The notes: generated by a model from the letters alone, not told the origin. Counted from the stretch's first letter, positions 9,307 through 19,198 are shown. The stretch is DNA of 64,000 nt from an uncultured Clostridia bacterium (GCA_934130085.1 CAKOXK010000003.1:62001-126000), one strand, 5' to 3'. A program made the numbers and translations.

Positions 9307-9351
9307 AAAATATAATGCAATTTTTATAATTTAAATGTTTTTATATATAGT

Positions 9352-9948
9352 CTAATTTTCATTGTTTTTCTTAATATTTTCTACTTTCATTGTTTTCCTT
9401 AGATCTTCTTTTTTAGGTAAATATCCCTTACCATAAAAGTAATGAATGTAGCTTATTAAGGAAAAAATTGCAAATATCACAGCTAGGTAATAAATATATA
9501 TATCGAACACTGGTAAATTAAACATTCTGATTATTAGTGAGCTAACTACTGCTATAAATATTAATACTGTCGTTATTTTCCCATACCATCTACTCGAAAC
9601 TACCAGTTCTTTTCCATAGAGAAATGATGCTCCAATAATCAAAATTAGTTCTTTTAAGCATAATATTACTATTATCCATGTAGGAATTATTCTTTTTATA
9701 GCTAGAGTTAGTATTACAGAAAGTTGTGTTAGTTTATCTGCTAATGGATCCATCAATTTGCCAAAATCAGATATTGCATTGCACTTTCTTGCAATTATTC
9801 CATCTAAAACATCAGTTATAGATGATATTATAAAAATTATTAATCCTGCTTTATAATTATTTACAGCCAATGTGGCAATAATTACTGGTACAAGTATAAA
9901 TCTTATAATTGTTAGAACATTTGGTATGTATTTTACTATATTTTTCAT
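9352..9948 (-). CDS. pgsA: CDP-diacylglycerol--glycerol-3-phosphate 3-phosphatidyltransferase
   Basis: This 198-aa integral membrane protein makes phosphatidylglycerol phosphate, the first committed step of anionic phospholipid synthesis. The CDP-alcohol phosphotransferase motif D-x2-D-G-x2-A-R-x8-G-x3-D-x3-D is visible as D-V-L-D-G-I-I-A-R ... F-G-K-L-M-D-P-L-A-D (about residues 45-70). Several hydrophobic helices follow. It starts 13 bp after the Clp ATPase gene ends, with GGGGG before the ATG, so the two are co-transcribed. A strong terminator follows. Confidence 0.93.
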   Translation of the reverse strand: MKNIVKYIPNVLTIIRFILVPVIIATLAVNNYKAGLIIFIISSITDVLDGIIARKCNAISDFGKLMDPLADKLTQLSVILTLAIKRIIPTWIIVILCLKELILIIGASFLYGKELVVSSRWYGKITTVLIFIAVVSSLIIRMFNLPVFDIYIYYLAVIFAIFSLISYIHYFYGKGYLPKKEDLRKTMKVENIKKNNEN

Positions 9949-9961
9949 AAATCCCCCTGAA

Positions 9962-12295
9962 CTATTCTACCTTAAACGTTAATTTTTCATTTTCTAAACC
10001 AATGAATATTTTTTGATTGTTCTTTAGTTCGCCTCTAAGAATTTTGTCTGATAACTCATCTTCTATATATCTTTCAATTGTTCTCCTTAATGGTCTTGCT
10101 CCATATTTTATATCTGTTCCTTTCTTTAGCAAAAATTTTTTTGCCTCATTAGATAGAAACATTTTTATGCTTTTATCATTTAATGCTTTTTGAGTATCAT
10201 TTAACATCAAATCAACTATCTGTAATAATTCTTCCTCAGTTAAAGAATTGAATACTATTACCTCATCAACCCTGTTTAGAAATTCAGGTCTAAATGTTGC
10301 TCTTAAGCTTTCTTGTATTTTGCTCTTTCTGGCATCTGATATTGATCCAAATCCAATCGAGTTTAAGTTTTCATTTGATCCGACATTTGATGTCATTATA
10401 ATGATTGTGTTTTCAAAACTTACTGTGTTTCCTTGAGCATCTGTAAGCCTTCCATCATCAAGAACTTGTAATAGTATGTTAAATACATCCGCGTGAGCTT
10501 TTTCAATTTCATCAAATAGCACTATTGAATATGGATGACGTTTTACTTTTTCAGTTAATTGCCCTGCATCATCATAACCCACATATCCTGGAGGAGCACC
10601 TATCAATTTAGCTGTAGAATTTGATTCCATATATTCTGACATATCCACTCTTATTATTGCTTCCTCATTTCCAAACATTTCAGAAGCTAATGCTTTTGCA
10701 AGCTCTGTTTTTCCAACACCTGTTGGCCCAACAAATATAAATGATGGTGGTCTTTTTGTGCTTTTTAATCCTGCTCTATTTCTTCTTATTGCTCTAGCAA
10801 CACTAGAAACAGCTTCATTTTGTCCAACTATACGCTTGTGTAAATTATCTTCAAGATTTAATAGTTTTTGCTTTTCTTCCTCAGTTATTTTTCTAACTGG
10901 AATTTTTGTCCAGCTTTCAATAACTTTTGCCACATCTTCCACTGTAAGCTCAACTGGACGCATTTTACTCTGAAGTTCGTTTATTTGTTCTGTTAATGAG
11001 CATTCTTGCATTTTTAATTCTGCTGCTTTTTTATAGTCGTCAGTAGAATCTGCATTGGCAGCCTCTTCTTTCTTTTCTTGAACTTCTTTTAGCTGATTTT
11101 TAAGAATCTCTAAATTATATAAGTCTTTATTATTAAGATTTATTCTTGAACAAGCTTCATCTAATACATCAATTGCTTTATCAGGTAAGAATCTGTCATG
11201 AATATATTTTTCAGACATCCTTACAAGCTTATTTATTACATCATTTGAAATTAATACTTTGTGGTAATTCTCATAATAACCTTTTATGCCTTGGATTATT
11301 TTTATGCTATCATCAACACTTGGTTCTTCAACCATTACCTGCTGGAAGCGTCTTTCAAGTGCACTATCCTTCTCGATGAACTTTCTATATTCTGAAAGAG
11401 TGGTTGTTCCAATTAATTGAATTGTTCCGTCAGCCAATGATGGTTTTAATATATTTGCTGCATTTGTTGTATGATCTGAATCTCCTGCACCAATTATATT
11501 ATGAATCTCGTCTATAACAAGTATAATATCTCCATCTGATTTACATTCATCAATTATGGATTTCATTCTAGCCTCGAATTGACCCCTAAACTGTGTTCCT
11601 GCAACCACTGCTGTCATATCGAGCAAATAGATTTGTTTTTTTAGTAGTTTTGCGGGAACCTCACCATTAACAATTTTTATAGCTAAACCCTGTGCAATTG
11701 CAGTTTTACCTACCCCAGGCTCTCCTATCAAACATGGATTGTTTTTTGTTCTCCTGTTTAATATCTGTATAATTCTCTCTATTTCTTTTTCTCTTCCGAT
11801 AACTCTATCAATCTTGCCTTCTCTTGCTTTTTCTGTTAGATTTGTTCCGTAAGTATCAAGAAATCTCTTCTTTTTTGTTTTATTTATTTTTTCAACCTTT
11901 ACTGTTGTCTTACCATTTTGCCTATCACTTTCGTGTTCCCCTGAATATTTTGATAGTAAGGAACTTAGTGGAATAGCAAATCCCATTGGTGTTTCTATTG
12001 CACCATCAATTTTGCCTTCATCTGTATCATCATCGTCTATAACCTGACTAAAGCCTGATATATCATCTGGATTTATATCCAACTTAGACGTTATCTCAGT
12101 TAATACATCACCGATCTTAGTTGATAGGTCTTCTATATCTTTTGAAGATAAATCATTTTTATCTGAACGTGCAATACTTATTCCCCTTTTTTTGGCACAT
12201 TTATAGCAATAACCAACTTTGTTTGTTTTACCCTCTTTGTTTTTTTCATCTATAAAAATAACTGCTGTATTTTTTTTACAATCTGAACATAACAT
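9962..12295 (-). CDS. clpE: Clp/Hsp100 ATPase with N-terminal zinc finger (ClpE-like)
   Basis: This is a 777-aa AAA+ unfoldase. The N-terminus has two Cys pairs (C-S-D-C near residue 3 and C-Y-K-C near 30), like the zinc finger of ClpE, and lacks the Clp_N repeats of ClpC. The first ATPase domain has G-E-P-G-V-G-K-T and the second G-P-T-G-V-G-K-T-E. A UVR-like coiled segment lies between them. The loop N-S-I-G-F-G contains the I-G-F tripeptide that docks unfoldases on ClpP, so it probably works with a ClpP protease outside this window. ClpC is an alternative name, but the zinc finger favours ClpE. A good SigA promoter precedes it and no clear CIRCE or CtsR box was seen. Confidence 0.88.
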   Translation of the reverse strand: MLCSDCKKNTAVIFIDEKNKEGKTNKVGYCYKCAKKRGISIARSDKNDLSSKDIEDLSTKIGDVLTEITSKLDINPDDISGFSQVIDDDDTDEGKIDGAIETPMGFAIPLSSLLSKYSGEHESDRQNGKTTVKVEKINKTKKKRFLDTYGTNLTEKAREGKIDRVIGREKEIERIIQILNRRTKNNPCLIGEPGVGKTAIAQGLAIKIVNGEVPAKLLKKQIYLLDMTAVVAGTQFRGQFEARMKSIIDECKSDGDIILVIDEIHNIIGAGDSDHTTNAANILKPSLADGTIQLIGTTTLSEYRKFIEKDSALERRFQQVMVEEPSVDDSIKIIQGIKGYYENYHKVLISNDVINKLVRMSEKYIHDRFLPDKAIDVLDEACSRINLNNKDLYNLEILKNQLKEVQEKKEEAANADSTDDYKKAAELKMQECSLTEQINELQSKMRPVELTVEDVAKVIESWTKIPVRKITEEEKQKLLNLEDNLHKRIVGQNEAVSSVARAIRRNRAGLKSTKRPPSFIFVGPTGVGKTELAKALASEMFGNEEAIIRVDMSEYMESNSTAKLIGAPPGYVGYDDAGQLTEKVKRHPYSIVLFDEIEKAHADVFNILLQVLDDGRLTDAQGNTVSFENTIIIMTSNVGSNENLNSIGFGSISDARKSKIQESLRATFRPEFLNRVDEVIVFNSLTEEELLQIVDLMLNDTQKALNDKSIKMFLSNEAKKFLLKKGTDIKYGARPLRRTIERYIEDELSDKILRGELKNNQKIFIGLENEKLTFKVE

Positions 12296-12322
12296 ATTGT
12301 CCTAATCTCCATTTCTCACATT

Positions 12323-12351
12323 ATTTTACTCTATAACGACTGTAAAGTCAA
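12323..12351 (-). promoter_or_regulatory. SigA promoter for the Clp ATPase-pgsA operon
   Basis: Minus strand: TTGACT (12351-12346), 17-bp spacer, TAAAAT (12328-12323). It is placed 28 bp before the clpE start, which is preceded by GGAG. Confidence 0.75.
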
Positions 12352-12395
12352 CCATTTGTTTGTGAACATTGTGTTAATATTCAGTTGTTATTTTA

Positions 12396-12632
12396 TTATT
12401 TTCCTGTTGATTTATTTACATTATTTGATAGTATTCCAATATCTTGTATATGCTGATTCATGTCTTTTTGGAAGCCCTCTGTTCTGTTGCTTTCAATGTC
12501 AATAAGGTCATTGCTTGATTTTGACATTCTTAATCCGATATCTGCCATTATGATCATCAAAATTACAGTTACAGAAAGAGCTACTAGTGTTACTCCTTTT
12601 TCATTTTGCGTTCTTTCATTCGTTTTTCTCAT
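12396..12632 (-). CDS. Small pilin-like membrane protein
   Basis: This 78-aa protein starts at 12632, chosen because GAAGGA sits 7 nt upstream; an in-frame ATG at 12668 has no such site. It carries K-G-V-T-L-V-A-L-S-V-T-V-I-L-M-I (about residues 12-27), the same kind of hydrophobic anchor as the larger pilin-like proteins. A short polar tail of about 40 residues follows. It may be a minimal member of the family or a truncated one. Function unknown. Confidence 0.65.
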   Translation of the reverse strand: MRKTNERTQNEKGVTLVALSVTVILMIIMADIGLRMSKSSNDLIDIESNRTEGFQKDMNQHIQDIGILSNNVNKSTGK

Positions 12633-12755
12633 TTTACAATCCTTCTCACCTAGTTTATTATTGTTCATACTATATCATATTAACTTTAAATTTACAATTA
12701 TTATATTATAGATTTATATAATTTCATATACCTTGCTTGTCTGAATGTGTATCCG

Positions 12756-13355
12756 TTATTCATAATCCGACAATATTTCTTCAAGTTCTGTTTGATTATT
12801 AGCCATAATCCCTTTTCTTAAAAGTTTAATGTCCTCTTCTGGCAAATATTTTGTCAATATTTCTGTTTCATTTTTTACAGTCTCATTTCCATCTTGATCA
12901 ATCGAATACACAACCACTTTGTTATCTACTTCTTTTACCAGATAGTGATTTTTGCATTGGTTTTCTTGCTCTTTATACATGTAAACTTCTTTACTACTGA
13001 AGCTTTTTATATTCCATCCCACATACTTTTTAGCTAATTCTTCTTTTGTTTTATTAACATCTGCATTTTCAATTTTTTCTTTCTTTATTTCACTATGTCC
13101 ACATTTATTGTAATGAGTTTCAAATACAAATACTGTGTTTGGTGTTGTTTTTTCTTCTGATGTGCCTGTTTCTTTTATTGTTTTTTCATTGATATGATTG
13201 CTTGCTGTAATGTTAGAAAATAAATTAAACTCTTCAACTTGCTTAATTGAAGCTCTTTCTAATTTTGCATCACTATAAACATGTATAATTATTCCTGCAG
13301 TTATTGCCAAAATACATGTAATTATAGCATAACCTATATACTCTGATTTACGCAT
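12756..13355 (-). CDS. BofC-like membrane-anchored protein
   Basis: This is a 199-aa protein with an N-terminal transmembrane helix (about residues 7-28). The C-terminal 45 residues follow the BofC C-terminal pattern: a hydrophobic strand (Y-S-I-D-Q-D-G), then L-P-E-E-D-I-K-L-L-R-K-G-I and a final E-E-I-L-S-D-Y-E. In Bacillus, BofC restrains the SpoIVB protease during sigma-K activation, but many clostridial homologues are not tied to that pathway. Two Cys (N-K-C-G-H and N-Q-C-K-N-H) could form a disulfide. Its ribosome binding site AGGTGAT lies inside a hairpin (13362-13392). Confidence 0.75.
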   Translation of the reverse strand: MRKSEYIGYAIITCILAITAGIIIHVYSDAKLERASIKQVEEFNLFSNITASNHINEKTIKETGTSEEKTTPNTVFVFETHYNKCGHSEIKKEKIENADVNKTKEELAKKYVGWNIKSFSSKEVYMYKEQENQCKNHYLVKEVDNKVVVYSIDQDGNETVKNETEILTKYLPEEDIKLLRKGIMANNQTELEEILSDYE

Positions 13356-13361
13356 AAAAAT

Positions 13362-13392
13362 ATCACCTCATAAATATTATTTATAAGGTGAT
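13362..13392 (-). promoter_or_regulatory. Hairpin that contains the BofC-like gene's ribosome binding site
   Basis: Minus-strand arms ATCACCTTATAAAT and ATTTATGAGGTGAT pair with one mismatch around a 3-nt loop. The second arm contains GAGGTGAT, the only Shine-Dalgarno sequence for the ATG at 13355. The hairpin is followed by ATTTTTATG and lies 76 bp after the stop of the upstream gene, so it could also act as a weak terminator. Confidence 0.65.
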
Positions 13393-13467
13393 TATTTCCA
13401 ATTATATAAGTTTTATTCTATAAACAAATTTGACAATATATAATAAAACATATTAGCTAAATGCGTA

Positions 13468-15309
13468 TTATTTGTTGTTTTCTTCATATATGAATTTAAC
13501 TTCTTGTCCGTTATCATATTTGTGATATATGTCATTTATATCAGTATATCCACTTGGATGAAATTCTTTTACTTCATTTTCATTTATTTTAACTTTTTTA
13601 AATGTGTAACCCGAAATATCAACTATTCCATGCTGTATTGTTTTTTTGCTTCCATCATCCTTTGTTTCAACTTTTGGAAGCATTGCTGAGACTTTTGTAT
13701 TTTTAGAGAACATTAGTAGACTATAATCGGTACCTTCATTTTCTCTTAATATTACATTTCCAAGTTCATCAATATATTTTTTTAGTAATAATTTTGTTTC
13801 AGTTCCTTTATTATCTTTCTCTGCTTCATCGCTTCTGCTTTCTGCTTGTGCTCTTGATGATAAGTTAATTGGTCTATCATCTGCCTTGTCGGCAACTGTT
13901 ATTACTACTTTTGATGATTGCTCCGTGTTTAAACCAGCTTTTGCACCAAATGTAACTGATTGATCATTTACTGCATATCCTGCTTTATAATATGAAGTAC
14001 CTCCAAATGATGCGTTTGCTAGTCTTGTAGTTGAATCGCCTGAAGTTTGTGCAGCATAATCAAATTTTCCGTAAAGATCATCATCAAAATGATATCTTCT
14101 TTCTGGTCCGTCAAAACCTATAGGCCAATCTACATTTTGTTTGTATACTTCTGTTGTTCCAAATGCTCTAGTATCTTTTAGTCCTATTTCAGGATAATCA
14201 TCACCAGTTTCTGTTCTTGTTAATTTATCAAATGCCCACTGATGGTCATCTGCCCAAATTGATGACCATGCATAATACCATATTATACCGTTCCAGTGGC
14301 CATATTGTTCCCAGTTAGCTGGTGGATTACCATTTTCTTTTTTAACTCTTCCTTCATATCCTACTATTGGAATATTAATAGTTCCTCCATATCCATCTTG
14401 CCTTTTCGTAAATCCATAGTAATCTGTTAGAAAAAGTCTAACTGAATATGAATATTTTCTGTATCTTTCTCCAGAGTTGCCACCGTAGTAGCCTCCTCCA
14501 CCTCCACCAACATTATGCCAGCCATCATCTGTATATGCGGTTTCGCTAACCCCCTGTGCATCGCTTGAGTGATTATCATCTTGTGAGCCATTTAAAATTA
14601 GTCCTCCATCGCCACCATTTATAGGTTGCAATTCTCCATAAGAACTATCTGGCCAGAACACGTATCCTCCACCAGATGTAGCTCCTCCGCCACCTCCAGC
14701 TACCATGATTGATGTTCCATTTATTCCTACAGCAGCTCTTGCTCCGCCTTGGCCTCCTGGCTCTGTATCACTTGCAAGCCTTTCTCCTCCATATTGACCA
14801 TTTTCAATATTTATTATGTCTCCAGCTTTTAAGTATATTTTTGATGAAACTAAGCCTCCCTTTCCACCTGTTGCTGTTCCGTGTGTGCTGTCTTGTAGTG
14901 ACCACGCAGTTGTTGATGACCAGTCTCCTCCTTTAGCTCCATACGCATCTATAAAATACCAACCTGTATATGGCACTTCAAAGTTTCTTGAATCTCTAAT
15001 AGTCCAGGTATATTCTTCTTCATCTTCCTTACGTGGATTATTTTTTTTAACATTTTCTTTTATTTCGTTTATTTTAACATCTTCAGCTCTTGTAGCATTT
15101 TGAAGATCATCTTTTGTAGTTAAAGCTTGTTTTAGTATACCGTTTTTAGATGTAACACTACCCAGTGATATACTTGCAAGTATTAATAATATGATAATTG
15201 TAATTACTAATGACATTAAAGTAATACCTGCATTTTTTGCCTTATCCTTCTTTATTTTTTTATCAAGTATGGATTTGTTTTTTGTTGCTTCTTTTCTTGC
15301 CTTTCTCAT
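13468..15309 (-). CDS. Pilin-like-anchored glycine-rich adhesin-like protein
   Basis: This 613-aa protein starts at 15309, because GGAGGG sits just before that ATG. The N-terminus has N-A-G-I-T-L-M-S-L-V-I-T-I-I-I-L (about residues 26-41) and then N-G-I-L-K-Q-A, the family hallmark. From about residue 100 it contains T-W-T-I-R-D-S-R-N-F-E-V-P-Y-T-G-W-Y-F-I-D-A-Y-G-A-style sequence and many Gly-Gly stretches (G-G-K-G-G, A-G-G-G-G-G-A), which resembles the glycine-rich domain of surface and receptor-tyrosine-kinase-like proteins. It lies 32 bp downstream of mltG on the same strand. An exported or surface role is inferred. Confidence 0.82.
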   Translation of the reverse strand: MRKARKEATKNKSILDKKIKKDKAKNAGITLMSLVITIIILLILASISLGSVTSKNGILKQALTTKDDLQNATRAEDVKINEIKENVKKNNPRKEDEEEYTWTIRDSRNFEVPYTGWYFIDAYGAKGGDWSSTTAWSLQDSTHGTATGGKGGLVSSKIYLKAGDIINIENGQYGGERLASDTEPGGQGGARAAVGINGTSIMVAGGGGGATSGGGYVFWPDSSYGELQPINGGDGGLILNGSQDDNHSSDAQGVSETAYTDDGWHNVGGGGGGYYGGNSGERYRKYSYSVRLFLTDYYGFTKRQDGYGGTINIPIVGYEGRVKKENGNPPANWEQYGHWNGIIWYYAWSSIWADDHQWAFDKLTRTETGDDYPEIGLKDTRAFGTTEVYKQNVDWPIGFDGPERRYHFDDDLYGKFDYAAQTSGDSTTRLANASFGGTSYYKAGYAVNDQSVTFGAKAGLNTEQSSKVVITVADKADDRPINLSSRAQAESRSDEAEKDNKGTETKLLLKKYIDELGNVILRENEGTDYSLLMFSKNTKVSAMLPKVETKDDGSKKTIQHGIVDISGYTFKKVKINENEVKEFHPSGYTDINDIYHKYDNGQEVKFIYEENNK

Positions 15310-15341
15310 TTGTCCCTCCAAATTAATAATTCCCTTTTATT

Positions 15342-16421
15342 TTAGTTATATGTGTACCATAGTCCTTGAGACTTTAATGTAGAGATATTTTGATTATGCT
15401 CTGATATTGTTTTTGCAAAATAAACTTTTCCGTTTTTATCAGCTACAAAGTATAAATAGTCAGTTTCTTTTGGATGTAATGCTGATTCTATTGAGTTTAT
15501 ACTTACTGTTGACATTGGTCCTGCTGGTAATTTTCCTTTCATTGCTTGGCTTCTTGTATTATACGCATTTGTTTCGTTTATCTCACTTTGATACAAATCT
15601 CTTTCAGACATATCAACTTTAATACCATAATAAGTTGTAACATCACTACCAATTTCCATATTTCTTTTTAATCTATTATAGATTACGCTAGCTACTCCTG
15701 CTCTATCGCTACTATTAGTTGACTCAAGTTCTACAATTGATGCTACTGTTAGCAAACGATGAACAGATATGTTTGCTTTTTGGATTTCTGCCTTATAAGG
15801 CTCTAGCTTTTTCTCCATTTCGTCTAACATTGTTGTAAAAATATCTTGAACTGAAACATCTTTATTCTTAAAGTTGTAAGTATCAGGGAATAAATATCCC
15901 TCTAGTGGATAATATAAACTGGTATTTTCTATCTCGTCAGTAATAAACCAATACTTTTGTATTAAGCTATCAAGATAAGACTTGTCCTTCATTGCATTAT
16001 ATACATCTTCTTTTGTATTACTTGTGTTACTTTCTATTGTTTTTGCAATCCATCTCATATTCTTTCCTTCAAGAAAAGTGATATTGATTGTGTTGTATTT
16101 TTCATCAGGACCTTTAACTAAAGTATCAACAATTTCACTAACTGCCATGTTCTGATTAAGTTTATATTCTCCGGCTTTCATCTCAGTAATATCATTGAGT
16201 TTTACATATATCTTAAATGCAGTTTCATTTCTTATTAGCTTTTTTTGTGCAAGAATATCTCCAATTTTTGCTGCCGTTGAGCCTGATGGTATTGTTACAG
16301 AAATTTCGTTACTTGTATCAGATACACTGCCCATTACATTTATATAAAATATAGTTCCTGATGCTATTGCTATTATTATTAAAAATACTAATACTAGAAT
16401 TATTATTGTTGATTTTTTCAC
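15342..16421 (-). CDS. mltG: Endolytic murein transglycosylase
   Basis: This 359-aa protein has one N-terminal membrane helix (about residues 4-26), a LysM-like segment (T-I-P-S-G-S-T-A-A-K-I-G) and the YceG/MltG catalytic domain. The catalytic Glu lies in I-V-E-L-E-S. Further family signatures are S-V-I-Y-N-R-L, L-P-A-G-P-M-S and Y-F-V-A-D-K-N-G-K-V-Y-F-A. It cleaves nascent glycan strands at the membrane and so helps set strand length. The start codon is GTG with AAGGGAG upstream. It is followed at 32 bp by the glycine-rich pilin-like gene. Confidence 0.93.
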   Translation of the reverse strand: MKKSTIIILVLVFLIIIAIASGTIFYINVMGSVSDTSNEISVTIPSGSTAAKIGDILAQKKLIRNETAFKIYVKLNDITEMKAGEYKLNQNMAVSEIVDTLVKGPDEKYNTINITFLEGKNMRWIAKTIESNTSNTKEDVYNAMKDKSYLDSLIQKYWFITDEIENTSLYYPLEGYLFPDTYNFKNKDVSVQDIFTTMLDEMEKKLEPYKAEIQKANISVHRLLTVASIVELESTNSSDRAGVASVIYNRLKRNMEIGSDVTTYYGIKVDMSERDLYQSEINETNAYNTRSQAMKGKLPAGPMSTVSINSIESALHPKETDYLYFVADKNGKVYFAKTISEHNQNISTLKSQGLWYTYN

Positions 16422-16563
16422 TTTAGTCTCCCTTCTTTTTTGTCATGTTATCATATTTGTATATTTATTTCAACGATTTTACAATGTTTGTTATATAATA
16501 TTTTTTTTACACTTTATTATAAATCATACAGTGTACTCTATAAAAATCTTCTTTTAAGATATT

Positions 16564-19146
16564 TCATTTACTGCTCGCAGGTTTTACAAAGTTTGTTATA
16601 TAATAATTTTGTTTTGTTACTTTTATTGATATTTCTCCACATTGATCTGTTCTGTATATTTTTGTATTTAATTCTTTTAGTGTTTCAAGCGTTATATTTG
16701 ATGGATGCCCAAATTTATTATCTTTTCCAACTCCGATAAGTGCACATTTAGGATTTACTTTTTGTATAAATTCTTTTATTGATGATGTTTTTGAGCCATG
16801 ATGTGCTACTTTTAAAATGGTTGATTGTAAAAGTTTTTGCTTTCCTTCATATTCTTTCAATATCTTTTCTTCTGCTACTTTTTCAATATCCCCTGTAAAC
16901 AAGATTGAGAAATTTCCAAATGTTATTTTTAATACAAGAGAATTATTATTTATAGAGTTTTCAGAAATCATTTCTTCTTTTTTAGGCCATAGAACTTCTA
17001 TCTTTAGGTTCTTGGTCAGTTTTAGGCTGTCTCCTTTCTTTAAAGTATAAATTTTTATAGATTTTCTTTTGGCAACTTCCTTCAATTTTTGATAATTCTG
17101 ATATTCTTCATATTGCTCTCCAATTAGTACACTTTTAACCTTTAGGTTTTCCAAAACATAAAGCAGTCCCTGGCAATGGTCATTATCAAAATGTGAAAAA
17201 ATCATGTAATCAATTGTCTTAATTTTTCTTGCTAACAAATATGGCATTAATATGCTTTTTCCAACATTATAATTATTATTTTGACTATTTGCTCCTCCTC
17301 CATCAATTAAAATCACTTTTGTTTTTTGCCTGATTAAACACGCATCTCCTTGAGAAACATCAATGAAATTAATATACATATTATTTGTAAATTTCTCAAA
17401 ATTTATGTTTGAAATTACTATTATAATCAGTAAAACTGCAATTACTTTCTTTTCGACTTTACTAAAAATTCTTTTGTTCATTTTTTCATTGCCTGCTTTT
17501 ATTGCACATTCATTCAATTTATTGGCTATATTAGTTTCAAATTCATTTATTTTGATTTCATTTGTTCTACTTCCATCTGTTATGATTTCACTTGTTTTAC
17601 TTCCATCTGTTTTGATTTCACTTGCTTTACTTCCATTTGTTTTAGTTTTATTTATTTTAAATTTGTTGTGTTTAGTTTTATTTATTTTGATTTTATTATT
17701 TTCATTTGCTCTGAACCATACGTTCAGCTTTTTGTAGATTATATACACAATTATGTAGTACATGATTAGCGATAATATCGATGGAGCCTCTATATTTATG
17801 TTTGAAAATTTAAAATTAGAAACAACTTGAGATACTCTAGATAAAAGTGTTATTAACATATTTAAAAGAAAAAATAGAGGTTTTACTCTTATAATTAAAA
17901 CTATATAACCAATTATTATGATTGGGCCTAGTAAAATACTTGCAAATATGTTTGATATTATGAATGAGAACGATATCGTTTTGAAATTATACATCATTAT
18001 TGGAATTAAAATTATGTTTGCACTAATTGTAACGCTTATTATTTTTAATTTTAAAAATCTATAAACTATTTTGTAAAGATAAATTATTCCTATAACTCCA
18101 GAATATGATAAGATTAACCCCATATCAAATATTACATAAGGATTCATAATAATTTGTATGAGTAGAGAAATTGCTATACTGTTTAGTACATCATTTTTTC
18201 TTTTTGTTAAACTTGCAATTGCTCCTACTATGCACATTATACCAGCTCGCATTACTGATGGACTCTCTCCTGTTAATTTCATAAAGAAAATTATAATTAT
18301 AATTAGCAAAATTTTTGACATCCTTTTTCTTCTTAAAGCTTTACTCATTAAAGTAATCGCTAAAATTATGTATGAAAAATGTGCCCCTGATATTGCAAGA
18401 ACATGGCTAAGGCTTGCCTTTCTGAAATTCTCGATTATATTGTCATCAAGATCTGATTTATCACCAATTGTTAATGCTTCGAGTAAAGAAGAAGAGTCTT
18501 TTGTCAGGTGTTCTTCATAGATTTTCTTGATTTTGTCTCTTATCCTTTGAAAAAAGCGTTCTGATTTAATTTGTAAAATTTCTATGAAATTGAATTTTCT
18601 TTTTGAAGTATATGATTTGTTAAAAACTGACGAATCTGATTTCGCTGAAAAATTTAAATTATTTGAATAAATTGAAGGAGCCGAAGTACTTGAAGAGTCC
18701 TGAGAATTTAATGAATTCAATGAATTTGATGAATCTGATGAATTTTCAGATATTATTTGATAATTTTCTACTTTAAAAATTCCACTTATTCCTTTTGATT
18801 TCAAGTACAGGTCATAATCAAATCCTTTGTAATTTGTTCTTGTTTTGGGTTCATTTAATTTTGCTTGAATTTTTATGATTGTTCCAATCTCAAGTTTTGA
18901 TGTTCTTTCTTTATATGAAGTAAGTTTTTGCCTTTCACTTTTTATATATAGTAAAAAAATTCTGTTTTCAATTTTTGCTTTATAAATTTTTACATACTCT
19001 TTTTTTTCTGGTTCTGATAGAATTATTGCTTCAAAAGTTCCTTCCTCTTTACCTTTGTATTTAAATAGAGCTACACCAAATTGATGTAGCCCTACTATTA
19101 TAATTATTAATATTAGTGTAAGGGCACAAATATAGCGTTGTTTCAC
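16564..19146 (-). CDS. comEC: DNA uptake channel ComEC/Rec2
   Basis: This protein of about 860 aa would carry transforming DNA across the membrane. The start GTG at 19146 is chosen because AAAGGA precedes it; the longer TTG start (19164) would include that site. It has N-terminal membrane helices with an OB-like loop, the Competence membrane domain around L-A-I-S-G-A-H-F-S-Y, and a C-terminal metallo-beta-lactamase domain (D-V-S-Q-G-D-A, S-H-F-D-N-D-H-C-Q-G, V-A-H-H-G-S). Two low-complexity inserts are unusual: a Ser/Asn/Asp stretch near residues 140-175 and a Lys/Asn/Thr-rich linker with three decapeptide repeats before the beta-lactamase domain. Other competence genes are not in this window. 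Confidence 0.92.
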   Translation of the reverse strand: MKQRYICALTLILIIIIVGLHQFGVALFKYKGKEEGTFEAIILSEPEKKEYVKIYKAKIENRIFLLYIKSERQKLTSYKERTSKLEIGTIIKIQAKLNEPKTRTNYKGFDYDLYLKSKGISGIFKVENYQIISENSSDSSNSLNSLNSQDSSSTSAPSIYSNNLNFSAKSDSSVFNKSYTSKRKFNFIEILQIKSERFFQRIRDKIKKIYEEHLTKDSSSLLEALTIGDKSDLDDNIIENFRKASLSHVLAISGAHFSYIILAITLMSKALRRKRMSKILLIIIIIFFMKLTGESPSVMRAGIMCIVGAIASLTKRKNDVLNSIAISLLIQIIMNPYVIFDMGLILSYSGVIGIIYLYKIVYRFLKLKIISVTISANIILIPIMMYNFKTISFSFIISNIFASILLGPIIIIGYIVLIIRVKPLFFLLNMLITLLSRVSQVVSNFKFSNINIEAPSILSLIMYYIIVYIIYKKLNVWFRANENNKIKINKTKHNKFKINKTKTNGSKASEIKTDGSKTSEIITDGSRTNEIKINEFETNIANKLNECAIKAGNEKMNKRIFSKVEKKVIAVLLIIIVISNINFEKFTNNMYINFIDVSQGDACLIRQKTKVILIDGGGANSQNNNYNVGKSILMPYLLARKIKTIDYMIFSHFDNDHCQGLLYVLENLKVKSVLIGEQYEEYQNYQKLKEVAKRKSIKIYTLKKGDSLKLTKNLKIEVLWPKKEEMISENSINNNSLVLKITFGNFSILFTGDIEKVAEEKILKEYEGKQKLLQSTILKVAHHGSKTSSIKEFIQKVNPKCALIGVGKDNKFGHPSNITLETLKELNTKIYRTDQCGEISIKVTKQNYYITNFVKPASSK
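17551..17640. repeat. Three 30-bp tandem repeats inside comEC
   Basis: Units at 17551-17580, 17581-17610 and 17611-17640 each contain TGATTTCA and ACTTCCAT. On the minus strand they encode decapeptides of the form G-S-K-x-S-E-I-K-T-D. The reading frame is preserved, so unit loss or gain would change only the linker length. Confidence 0.85.
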
Positions 19147-19198
19147 ATATATCCTTTCTTGCAAGCCCTTATTTATTTTATTTAATCTCTTCGCACTT

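Noticed and set aside
12296..12395. CtsR or CIRCE operator upstream of the Clp ATPase.
   Set aside because: Neither the RGTCAAA repeat nor the TTAGCACTC/GAGTGCTAA pair is present.
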